From the NCBI GenBank assembly GCA_004525335.1, contig SPCL01000060.1, forward strand, positions 1-11,219: a stretch of DNA of 11,219 bases, in the 5' to 3' direction. A program made the translations under genes and the position numbers. The notes under the pieces are model-generated. The model had not been told where the DNA came from, made no database searches, and saw nothing but the letters and a program-made list of their open reading frames with translations. Positions 4,807 to 11,219 of this stretch are shown here, in pieces (position 1 is the first letter of the stretch; every line of letters begins with the position of its first letter). This stretch comes from Thermodesulfobacteriales bacterium (lineage in GTDB: Bacteria > Desulfobacterota_D > UBA1144 > Nemesobacterales > UBA2774).

Positions 4807-7119
4807 ATGGCAAGAAAGAGAAGCAGTTCCAAGCAAAATTCCTCAGATAACCTTATTAGAGAGCTGATTTCGGCGTTATTATTCTCTTTAGGGATTTTCT
4901 CCGCCCTAAGCCTAATTTTTTACAGCTCAGGTACAGATCAAGATGTACACGGTGCTATGGGGCAAATAGGCGATTTTATATCACAGATCCTAGGGCAGGC
5001 CTTTGGGGTATGCGCTTTCGTTGTTCCAGTCGTATTGTTTTACTCCTCGGTAGTAGTTTTTCTGAATCGTGCTGGAAACAGCCTCTACAGGAAGGCTATT
5101 GCATCGTTCATTTTTCTACTGGCAATAATGACTTTTCTTGGACTGGCCTTTACTGGAACTGACTTTTTAGGCTACAACCCGGCAGGCGGATGGATAGGAA
5201 ATTCAGTAGCTGCTATACTCAGAGACGGTATTGCGGGAACAGTTGGTTCATATTTAGTTGTAACCATCTTGTTTTTGCTCAGTTTAATAATTATATCAAG
5301 CCTAAGTTTAACGCAATTAGTTGGAGTTATAGGAAAGTGGTCAATGTATGTATTTGGAAATCTCTACGCAGGATCTAAATTGTTGGCAATAAAAGGCAAA
5401 GATGCTGCTGCTAAATTAAAAGAATCATACTCTAAACCAAAGCTTGAGACCGCAGACGAACCTTTAATATCAAATGGCAATGAGCCATCAATAACCCTTA
5501 ACGGTAGACAAAGCCCCGTAGATGACATTCTTAATGAAGATATAATAATTTTAGAAGATGAGATTATCACAGAATATACAACTCAGGCAGTAGAGACTGA
5601 TAGCGATCACCCACAAATTGTAGTAGAAGAACCAAGATTAAAGGGGCTTGAAGAATTTTTCCCTAAAAAAGGAGTATTGCAAAATGACTATAATCTTCCC
5701 TCTACCATTCTACTTGATCCCAAAATAGAATCACATATACAAGTAGATAAAAATGCTGTTTTTGAGAAAGCTAAATTAATAGAAGACAAGTTAAAAGATT
5801 TTGGTGTCTCAGGGAAGGTCACAGAGATTAGACCTGGTCCTGTTATCACTATGTTTGAGTATAAACCGGCTCCCGGAATTAAGATCAATAAGATAGCTGC
5901 ACTTGAGAATGATCTTGCTATGGGGTTAAGCGCGGTCAGCATAAGAATTGTTGCACCTATACCAGGAAAGGATGTTATAGGCATTGAAGTGCCGAACGCA
6001 AAAAGGGAACTGGTTGTCCTTAGAGAGCTTCTTGAGGATCCAGAGTTTTCAAAGAGCGAATCCGTTTTAACTCTTGCACTGGGTAAAGATATTGCAGGGC
6101 TTCCTTTTTATATGGATCTTAGAAAAGCGCCACATCTTATGATCGCAGGAACAACAGGGTCAGGAAAGAGTGTTTTATTAAACGCTATAATCACAAGCAT
6201 GCTCTATAAAGCAAGCCCTTTAGAGCTTAAATTTATTATGATCGACCCCAAGATGCTTGAGCTCTCGGTTTATGAAGATATCCCACATCTATTGCACCCT
6301 GTAGTTACGGAACCCAAGAAGGCTGCGGCTGCTCTAAGATGGGCTGTGCTGGAAATGGATAACAGATACAGAATTCTTTCTGAAGAGGGTGTCAGGGATA
6401 TTGAGACTCATAATAATAATGTAAAAAAGATGAAATCTGAGGATAAATGGGAGAAGCTCCTCCCTTATATCGTAATCGTGCTAGATGAGCTTGCAGATCT
6501 TATGATGATTGCACCAAGCGAGATTAAAGAGTCTATCACCAGACTCTCACAAAAAGCGCGTGCAGCAGGGATTCACTTAATAGTTGCCACGCAGCGTCCT
6601 TCAGTGGATATTGTTGCCGGTCTTATCAAAGCTAACTTTCCTGCCAGGATTTCTTTCCTTGTGTTCTCCAAAACTGATTCAAGAATAATCTTGGATTCCG
6701 GTGGGGCGGAAAGATTACTTGGAAAAGGAGACATGCTCTTTTTGGAGCCGGGCACATCAAAACTGCTAAGACTCCAAGGCGCTCTCATCTCAGATGAAGA
6801 ACGAGAGGGAATCACCGAGTTTGTAAAATCTCAGGGTCAGCCTCACTACAATGAGGAAATTACTTATGTAGAAGAAAAAGAAGATTCAGATGAGCTTGAT
6901 GATGAAAAAGATGAGCTTTACTTCAAAGCCTTAAGGACGATTGCGGAATCGGGGCAAGCATCAATATCAATGCTGCAGAGAAAACTCAGAATAGGTTATA
7001 ACAGGGCGGCGCGTATTGTTGAACTCATGGAAAAAGAAGGAATTGTGGGTCCTCAGGAAGTTGCCGGTAAGCCGAGGGAAGTTTTTATAGATCCAAGTCA
7101 AGTTGAAGAGAGGCGATAA
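4807..7119 (+). CDS. ftsK: DNA translocase FtsK/SpoIIIE, 770 aa
   Basis: A septum-anchored ATP-driven motor that moves chromosome ends at division. About four membrane helices (near residues 20-40, 62-86, 98-115 and 145-168) are followed by an acidic linker of roughly 100 residues, short beside the long Pro/Gln-rich E. coli linker. The alpha/beta motor domain then runs from about 300 to 680, with Walker A GTTGSGKS at 448-455, Walker B IVIVLDELADLM at 555-566, and ATQRPSVDIVAGLIKANFP at 594-612. A C-terminal winged-helix gamma domain (about 704-765, YNRAARIVELMEKEGIVG) normally reads KOPS sites and contacts XerD. The start at 4807 (MARKRSS) fits the family, but no ribosome binding site precedes it. 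lolA follows after two bases, an arrangement shared with many Gram-negatives. Confidence 0.97.
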   Translation: MARKRSSSKQNSSDNLIRELISALLFSLGIFSALSLIFYSSGTDQDVHGAMGQIGDFISQILGQAFGVCAFVVPVVLFYSSVVVFLNRAGNSLYRKAIASFIFLLAIMTFLGLAFTGTDFLGYNPAGGWIGNSVAAILRDGIAGTVGSYLVVTILFLLSLIIISSLSLTQLVGVIGKWSMYVFGNLYAGSKLLAIKGKDAAAKLKESYSKPKLETADEPLISNGNEPSITLNGRQSPVDDILNEDIIILEDEIITEYTTQAVETDSDHPQIVVEEPRLKGLEEFFPKKGVLQNDYNLPSTILLDPKIESHIQVDKNAVFEKAKLIEDKLKDFGVSGKVTEIRPGPVITMFEYKPAPGIKINKIAALENDLAMGLSAVSIRIVAPIPGKDVIGIEVPNAKRELVVLRELLEDPEFSKSESVLTLALGKDIAGLPFYMDLRKAPHLMIAGTTGSGKSVLLNAIITSMLYKASPLELKFIMIDPKMLELSVYEDIPHLLHPVVTEPKKAAAALRWAVLEMDNRYRILSEEGVRDIETHNNNVKKMKSEDKWEKLLPYIVIVLDELADLMMIAPSEIKESITRLSQKARAAGIHLIVATQRPSVDIVAGLIKANFPARISFLVFSKTDSRIILDSGGAERLLGKGDMLFLEPGTSKLLRLQGALISDEEREGITEFVKSQGQPHYNEEITYVEEKEDSDELDDEKDELYFKALRTIAESGQASISMLQRKLRIGYNRAARIVELMEKEGIVGPQEVAGKPREVFIDPSQVEERR

Positions 7120-7121
7120 AA

Positions 7122-7781
7122 TTGAAAAAGGTGTTCACCTTATTTCTAATATTATTTGTATTTGCAATTCACACTAGTGCCCAAGAAAAAAATCTAGATT
7201 CCGTAATAGACGGCATTCAGAAAAAATATGAGCAGATTAATAATTTCCAAGCATTCTTTACACAGGAATCAGAAGTAAAAGCTTTAGATAAAGTTCAGAA
7301 AGCCCAGGGTGAGGTTTGGTTTAAAAAACCCGGGAAAATGAGATGGAATTACGATACTCCTAATAAAGATCAAATTGTTTCTGACGGTAAGACTCTGTGG
7401 TTTTATGATCAAGATGAAGAACAAGTCATAGAAACACCCCTTGCTCAGGTATCAGAGACACAATCTACAACAACCCTGCTTTCAGGTTTAGGCAACATTA
7501 AAAAGCTGTTTAATGCCAGTTTTGCAGAGCCTGGTGAAATTAATCCAAACGGGGGTTATTTGGTTGATCTAGTTCCTAAAGGTGATGAAGAATACAATAA
7601 AGTCACAATTTCAGTGGATAAGAAGGATATGATGGTGAACACTATATTTTTATACGACCCATTTGGTAACCTGACTACAGTAAAACTTGCTGATATAAAA
7701 ACAGACACCGGAGTGTCCGATTCTCTATTTGATTTTAAAGCTCCAGCCGGAACAGAAGTTGTAAAACCCCCATCCTTCTAA
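7122..7781 (+). CDS. lolA: Outer-membrane lipoprotein carrier LolA, 219 aa
   Basis: A periplasmic chaperone that takes lipoproteins from the LolCDE transporter and hands them to the outer membrane. The first 20 residues form a Sec signal peptide (MKK then a hydrophobic core) with likely cleavage after HTSA. The mature part has the family pattern: INNFQAFFTQES, the segment GEVWFKKPGKMRWNYDTP, SDGKTLWFYDQDEEQV, and a late block VNTIFLYDPFGNLTTVKL. Length is normal. The start is TTG at 7122, two bases after the ftsK stop, with GAGAGG at 7107-7112 nine bases ahead; this start gives the complete signal peptide. It is probably transcribed with ftsK. It converges on nuoD with only 50 bases between the stops. 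Confidence 0.92.
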   Translation: MKKVFTLFLILFVFAIHTSAQEKNLDSVIDGIQKKYEQINNFQAFFTQESEVKALDKVQKAQGEVWFKKPGKMRWNYDTPNKDQIVSDGKTLWFYDQDEEQVIETPLAQVSETQSTTTLLSGLGNIKKLFNASFAEPGEINPNGGYLVDLVPKGDEEYNKVTISVDKKDMMVNTIFLYDPFGNLTTVKLADIKTDTGVSDSLFDFKAPAGTEVVKPPSF

Positions 7782-7831
7782 TAATACATCTAATTTAAGT
7801 TGCGTGGGATTGCTAAGATTTGATAATAGGA

Positions 7832-9061
7832 TTATCGGTCTATTTCGCCAAGCACAATGTCCAAACTTCCTATGGCAGCAATAACGTCTGCGACTAAACT
7901 GCCTTCGACCATCTGGGAAAGAGCCTGCATGTTAACAAAGGAAGGTCCTCTTACGCGCATTCTATAGGGTTTACCGCTGCCGTCACTTATTAAATAATAA
8001 GACAGCTCCCCTTTAGGATTTTCAACAGCGTGTTGAATTTCCCCTGCAGGCGGCTTAAACCCTTCATAGACTATTACAAAATGTCTAATAAGTGATTCCA
8101 TTTTTGTGTAAGTTAGTTCTTTCTCAGGTAGAACAATATCTGGCAAATCAGCAATGAATGGTCCGTCAGGGAGGTTGTCTAAAGCTTGGTCTATGATCTT
8201 TAAGCTCTGATTCATCTCTTCCATTCTGCATAGGTAGCGAGAATAAGCGTCTCCTTCGTTTGCTACCGGTACTTCAAAGTCGTAATTCTCATATCCTAAA
8301 TATGGTGTTGCTTTCCTCACGTCATAAGGAACACCGCTACCTCTGAGTGCCGGGCCGGTTAGTCCCAAGTCAATTGCATCCTCGGCGCTAATTACTGCAA
8401 CTCCCTTTGTTCTATCTATCCATATTTTATTTCTGGTCAGTAGACTGTCTACTTCATTTAATGTTTTAGGAAATATTGTCAGAAAACTCCTTACGATCTC
8501 TTCAAAGTTATCAGGGAGATCAAGCGGCAAACCACCCACTCTAGGATAGGAAGTGGTTAACCTAGCACCGCAAACGGTCTCGAGTATGTCATAAATCCTT
8601 TCCCTTTCTTTAAAGCAGTAAAGAAATGCACTCATTGCGCCAAGATCAAGAGCATTTGTCCCAATACCTACTAAGTGAGACTCGATTCTTCCAAGCTCAA
8701 AGAGTATTACTTCTGCCGTTTTGGCTCTCTCTGGTATCTCGTCTTCAATTCCAAGCAGTTTTTCAACAGCAAGTATGTATCCGATGTTGTTACAGATAGA
8801 AGCTATATAATCCATCCTGTCTGTATAAGGCAGACACTGCTGGTAGGTAATATGCTCACATAGTTTTTCGATGCCTCTGTGAAGATAGCCGATATAAGGC
8901 ACCGCTTTTACGACCGTCTCTCCGTCTAGATGAAGTACAATCCTCAATACACCATGAGTGGCAGGGTGCTGTGGCCCCATGTTGAGCATCATTGTCTCAG
9001 TACGAGTGCCGTCTTCGTGAAGTAGAACTTCTTCTTCGCTAATGAATTCAACTCTTTCCAT
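7832..9061 (-). CDS. nuoD: NADH-quinone oxidoreductase subunit D, 409 aa
   Basis: The 49-kDa-type subunit of the complex I peripheral arm, which with NuoB forms the quinone-binding pocket. The hallmark GPQHPATHGVLR lies at residues 29-40 with quinone-site His36, and DRMDYIAS at 81-88 contains the conserved Tyr85. Other family blocks are YLHRGIEKL (59-67), TSYPRVGGLPLDLP (170-183), GPALRGSG (236-243), PPAGE (337-341) and the C-terminal end DIVLGEIDR. Length is normal for a stand-alone NuoD, not a NuoCD fusion. The ATG overlaps the nuoC stop by one base. It is the last gene of this minus-strand unit, and nuoE is not downstream. No clear rho-independent terminator is visible between it and lolA. 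Confidence 0.97.
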   Translation of the reverse strand: MERVEFISEEEVLLHEDGTRTETMMLNMGPQHPATHGVLRIVLHLDGETVVKAVPYIGYLHRGIEKLCEHITYQQCLPYTDRMDYIASICNNIGYILAVEKLLGIEDEIPERAKTAEVILFELGRIESHLVGIGTNALDLGAMSAFLYCFKERERIYDILETVCGARLTTSYPRVGGLPLDLPDNFEEIVRSFLTIFPKTLNEVDSLLTRNKIWIDRTKGVAVISAEDAIDLGLTGPALRGSGVPYDVRKATPYLGYENYDFEVPVANEGDAYSRYLCRMEEMNQSLKIIDQALDNLPDGPFIADLPDIVLPEKELTYTKMESLIRHFVIVYEGFKPPAGEIQHAVENPKGELSYYLISDGSGKPYRMRVRGPSFVNMQALSQMVEGSLVADVIAAIGSLDIVLGEIDR

Positions 9062-9582
9062 TAGTCCGTGCCATCCTCTAAAGCTTTTTCAAATGACTTC
9101 TTGGAAGCCTCACGGTTTCTTACATCGAAATCTTTTCTAAGTGGAAAGGGTTCGTAATCTTCAGGCATTAGGATTCTTCTTAAATCAGGATGACCTATAA
9201 ATTTAATTCCAAACATATCGTATACTTCTCTCTCCAACCAATCAGCGCCGCTCCAGATCGAGACTACTGAGTCAATCGTAGGTTCACTATCAGTTAGTTC
9301 CGCTTTAAGCCTAATTCTGACATTCTCTTCACAATCAGGGCCAAATCTATGTATATGATAGACAACCTCATAACGTGGAGACTTAACTTCGAGATAATCA
9401 ACGGCAGTTAAATCGGCCAAGAAAGTGAAATCCAGATTGTGTTTTAAGTAATTGCAAATTTTGTTGATTGACTCTTTATCTATAAGTATAGTCGTTTCGT
9501 TTCTATACTCTTTTATATTGACAATATTTTGAGGAAACTCATTTTGCAGCGAGCCGACCGCCTGTTCAACATCAAAACTCAT
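9061..9582 (-). CDS. nuoC: NADH-quinone oxidoreductase subunit C, 173 aa
   Basis: The 30-kDa-type subunit of the complex I peripheral arm, a structural partner of NuoD. The diagnostic C-terminal block spans residues 115-152: WLEREVYDMFGI, then GHPDLRRILMPEDYE and PLRKDF. The N-terminal half (LADLTAVDYL, YEVVYHIHRF) fits the family. Length is slightly short but within the usual range for separate NuoC. The start ATG overlaps the nuoB stop as ATGA (four bases), a translational-coupling arrangement, and its own stop overlaps the nuoD start. Confidence 0.95.
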   Translation of the reverse strand: MSFDVEQAVGSLQNEFPQNIVNIKEYRNETTILIDKESINKICNYLKHNLDFTFLADLTAVDYLEVKSPRYEVVYHIHRFGPDCEENVRIRLKAELTDSEPTIDSVVSIWSGADWLEREVYDMFGIKFIGHPDLRRILMPEDYEPFPLRKDFDVRNREASKKSFEKALEDGTD

Positions 9583-10064
9583 ACTATAGGCGCCCCTTTC
9601 ATTTCTATCTTCTTTTGAATTTTCATTACTGCATCAATAAGAGCTTCAGGTCTGGGAGGACAGCCGCCAACGTAAACATCGACCGGGAGAAACTCATCTA
9701 TTCCCTGGACAACGGCGTAGCTGTCAAAAGGACCGCCGCCACATGTGCAGGATCCCATGGCAATGACCCATTTTGGCTCGGGCATTTGGTCATAGATTCT
9801 TCTGCAAACAGACGCCATTTTATATGTAATTGTTCCTGAAACTATCATTAGGTCAGCTTGTCGCGGAGAAAACCTTGCAACCTCAGCACCAAACCTTGAA
9901 AGATCATACCTTGAAGCAAAAACGCCCATCATCTCTATGGCGCAGCACGCTGTTCCAAAGGGCATTGGCCAAAGGCTGTTTTTTCTTCCCCAGTTTGCGA
10001 AAGCTTCTATTGTGGTGGTTAAAAAACCTTCTCCACCAACCAGTGGATCTGCATTTACTCCCAA
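9579..10064 (-). CDS. nuoB: NADH-quinone oxidoreductase subunit B, 161 aa
   Basis: The subunit that holds iron-sulfur cluster N2, the last electron carrier before quinone. The four cluster ligands are visible as Cys40 and Cys41 in FGTACCAIEMM, Cys106 in GSCTCGGGPFD and Cys135 in YVGGCPPRPE; Cys108 is an additional cysteine. Length is usual for NuoB. The start is TTG at 10064 (minus strand), supported by an AAGGAG on the minus strand around 10071-10076 with seven-base spacing. It overlaps the end of nuoA by 10 bases. No in-frame ATG would retain the N-terminal segment LTTTIEAFANWGRKNSLWP typical of the family, so TTG is preferred. Confidence 0.95.
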   Translation of the reverse strand: MGVNADPLVGGEGFLTTTIEAFANWGRKNSLWPMPFGTACCAIEMMGVFASRYDLSRFGAEVARFSPRQADLMIVSGTITYKMASVCRRIYDQMPEPKWVIAMGSCTCGGGPFDSYAVVQGIDEFLPVDVYVGGCPPRPEALIDAVMKIQKKIEMKGAPIV

Positions 10065-10411
10065 TCTAACGCTCCTTTTTTAATAACATAGAAGTATCCT
10101 GACATAATTACTATAAGAAATACGATTATTTCAATAAAAGCTAGCATCCCCAAATCTTTAAATACCACAGCCCAAGCAAAAAGGAATACGGCTTCAACAT
10201 CAAATAGTATAAATAGAGCACCCACTAAATAATATTTTATCGAGAATCTTCCTCTGGTATCTCCAGTCGCAACTATTCCCGATTCGTATGGCCACAGCTT
10301 GCCTTTGGCCTTTCTTTTGGGTCCCAACTGGGAAGAAAGCCCAAGCATTATTGAAGCAAGACCAATAGCAAATATTAGTATTAGTAGAATTGGGATATAG
10401 TCGTAAAGCAC
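10055..10411 (-). CDS. nuoA: NADH-quinone oxidoreductase subunit A, 118 aa
   Basis: A small membrane subunit (ND3 homologue) at the junction of the two complex I arms. Three membrane helices are apparent (near residues 6-27, 60-82 and 90-110). The conserved loop PYESG (41-45) and the helix segment ILFDVEAVFLFAWA, with Asp71 and Glu73, identify it; the proline common before the WA is alanine here. The start is GTG at 10411: the frame is closed by a TAA three codons upstream (10421-10423), and no in-frame ATG lies between, so no longer form exists. No Shine-Dalgarno sequence is seen. A candidate promoter ends six bases before the GTG, so the message may be leaderless. First gene of nuoABCD. Confidence 0.93.
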   Translation of the reverse strand: MLYDYIPILLILIFAIGLASIMLGLSSQLGPKRKAKGKLWPYESGIVATGDTRGRFSIKYYLVGALFILFDVEAVFLFAWAVVFKDLGMLAFIEIIVFLIVIMSGYFYVIKKGALDWE

Positions 10412-10417
10412 AGCATT

Positions 10418-10445
10418 ATGTTATGTGGAATGTATAGATTGTCAA
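10418..10445 (-). promoter_or_regulatory. Promoter of nuoABCD, adjacent to the GTG start
   Basis: On the minus strand a consensus -35 TTGACA (10445-10440) is followed after 16 bases by TAACAT (10423-10418), matching four of six -10 positions. Only AATGCT separates it from the nuoA GTG, so transcription would begin at or within a base or two of the start codon. Confidence 0.5.
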
Positions 10446-10523
10446 GATAGAAAACCGCCTATTTCTCTCTAATTTTATTATGATTGGAAGTTAATTAATA
10501 GATCGACCCGGTATTTTTAGTTT

Positions 10524-10545
10524 AGTGCGGATGATAAGTGCGGAT
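10524..10545. repeat. Nine-base direct repeat in the nuoA / exported-protein intergenic region
   Basis: AGTGCGGAT occurs at 10524-10532 and 10537-10545, a 13-base period, in the 185-base divergent gap. The centre lies about 60 bases before the exported-protein start and about 90 bases upstream of the nuoA promoter. It could be paired binding sites for a regulator, but the spacing is not a simple helical turn and nothing else supports this. Confidence 0.35.
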
Positions 10546-10596
10546 TAGTGTATTCTTGTGTTAGACTTAAGAAAAAAATATATGGAGGATTCTTAG

Positions 10597-11219
10597 ATGT
10601 TGAAAATTATTGCTGTCCTAATTCTAATTATTAGCTTCACTTTGAGTTCAGTAGCTGATGTGATATTTGAAATGGATCAAAAACAAATTAGCCCTGAGGC
10701 AACCCATAAAACTAAGGGGATGGTAAAGGGTAATAATTTTAAAATGGATTTTTATGAAAGTGGAGAGAAATTAGACGGGGCTATGATATATCGCGGTGAT
10801 AAGAAAGAGATGATTATGGTAGATCACCAGGACAAATCTTACGTTGTTCTAGACCAGGCTACAATGAATGAGCTTGTTGGCGTGATGTCAGAGGCCATGA
10901 GTCAGTTTGAAGAGTCAATGAAAGACGCAACTCCTGAAGAAAGAGCAATGATGGAAAAGATGATGAAGGACAGGATGCCGGGCATGGGTGGTGATAAGGA
11001 GGCTGAGCCGGTACTTAAAAAAGCAGGAACAGCAAAGCTTGGTAGTTATTCCTGTACCAACTATGATGTTTATAGAGGTGAGGAAAAAATTAGTCAGCAC
11101 TGTGTCGCTTCCTGGAGCAGCATTGAGGGGGGAGATGAGATGCAGAAAGTTATGCTGGAAATGGCCGAGTTTATGGATCAGATGGCAAAGTCATTTTCAA
11201 AAAGTAAGGGCATGATGGG
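10597..11219 (+). CDS. Exported methionine-rich protein, DUF4412-like, 3' end missing
   Basis: An incomplete gene running off the window after 207 codons without a stop. It begins ATG at 10597 with a strong ribosome binding site, GGAGG at 10584-10588. Residues 1-20 form a Sec signal peptide (hydrophobic IIAVLILIISFTL, likely cleavage after SSVA), so the product is probably periplasmic; no lipobox cysteine is present. The mature protein has only two cysteines, Cys153 (GSYSCTNYDVY) and Cys169 (SQHCVASW), which could form a disulfide. About 24 of 207 residues are methionine, six of them in residues 118-130 (MMEKMMKDRMPGM). The pattern of an early MDFYESGEKLDGAMIYRGDKKEMIMVD followed by the cysteine segment recalls DUF4412 proteins, but I hold this loosely. 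Function unknown. Confidence 0.75.
   Translation, partial: MLKIIAVLILIISFTLSSVADVIFEMDQKQISPEATHKTKGMVKGNNFKMDFYESGEKLDGAMIYRGDKKEMIMVDHQDKSYVVLDQATMNELVGVMSEAMSQFEESMKDATPEERAMMEKMMKDRMPGMGGDKEAEPVLKKAGTAKLGSYSCTNYDVYRGEEKISQHCVASWSSIEGGDEMQKVMLEMAEFMDQMAKSFSKSKGMM

Noticed and set aside
7822..7836. Inverted repeat GATAAT-AGG-ATTATC between the convergent lolA and nuoD ends, as a bidirectional terminator
   Set aside because: The stem is only six AT-rich pairs, partly overlaps the nuoD stop, and has no T-run on either strand. Too weak to call a terminator.
9830..10069. Plus-strand open frame of 79 codons antisense to nuoB
   Set aside because: It is a shadow of nuoB, whose four cluster cysteines and family motifs are certain; the plus-strand product has no recognisable features.
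10556..10584. TTGTGT-17-TATATG as promoter of the exported methionine-rich protein gene
   Set aside because: Its -10 would overlap the strong GGAGG ribosome binding site, which must be inside the transcript, so this promoter cannot be the one used.
10988..11215. Plus-strand 75-codon frame within the exported-protein gene
   Set aside because: It is an out-of-frame shadow of the signal-peptide-bearing frame that starts at 10597 with a strong ribosome binding site and runs through the window end.

Overview
The window is an AT-rich stretch of a Gram-negative bacterial chromosome. It is housekeeping in character: I see no insertion sequence, phage gene, CRISPR array, tRNA or rRNA. The Gram-negative assignment rests on lolA (outer-membrane lipoprotein carrier) next to ftsK, an order also seen in Proteobacteria. 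The nuo genes are of the bacterial complex I type. Three genes start with TTG and one with GTG. The species cannot be named from the sequence; an uncultured Deltaproteobacteria-like or candidate-phylum lineage is a guess.

Layout. Positions 1-349 hold the 3' end of purQ (purine synthesis), followed by a 48-residue single-pass membrane ORF (376-522) that ends in a perfect 16-bp tandem duplication. Positions 672-3087 hold a tightly packed four-gene plus-strand operon: a TusA-like sulfurtransferase, a PLP-dependent cysteine synthase, a JAMM (M67) metallopeptidase and a MoeB/ThiF-type E1-like adenylyltransferase. Together they look like a cysteine (or related thiol) synthesis route that uses a protein thiocarboxylate as sulfur donor. 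No GG-terminated carrier protein is encoded beside them. Positions 3241-4704 hold a stand-alone nuoN with its own promoter. Positions 4807-7781 hold ftsK and lolA. On the minus strand, 10411 down to 7832 holds nuoA-nuoB-nuoC-nuoD, overlapping head to tail and converging on lolA. From 10597 to the window end runs a divergent, incomplete gene for an exported methionine-rich protein resembling DUF4412-type periplasmic proteins.

How the parts work together. nuoABCD and nuoN encode five subunits of one proton-pumping NADH:quinone oxidoreductase, but they are split into two transcription units on opposite strands, and the remaining subunits are absent here. ftsK and lolA serve chromosome segregation and outer-membrane assembly. 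Predicted promoters for ftsK and nuoA sit so close to the start codons that both messages may be leaderless or nearly so, whereas most other genes have Shine-Dalgarno sequences.

The point most worth pursuing is the sulfur operon: activating enzyme, processing protease and sulfide-accepting synthase sit together with a TusA-like protein in place of the usual ubiquitin-like carrier.
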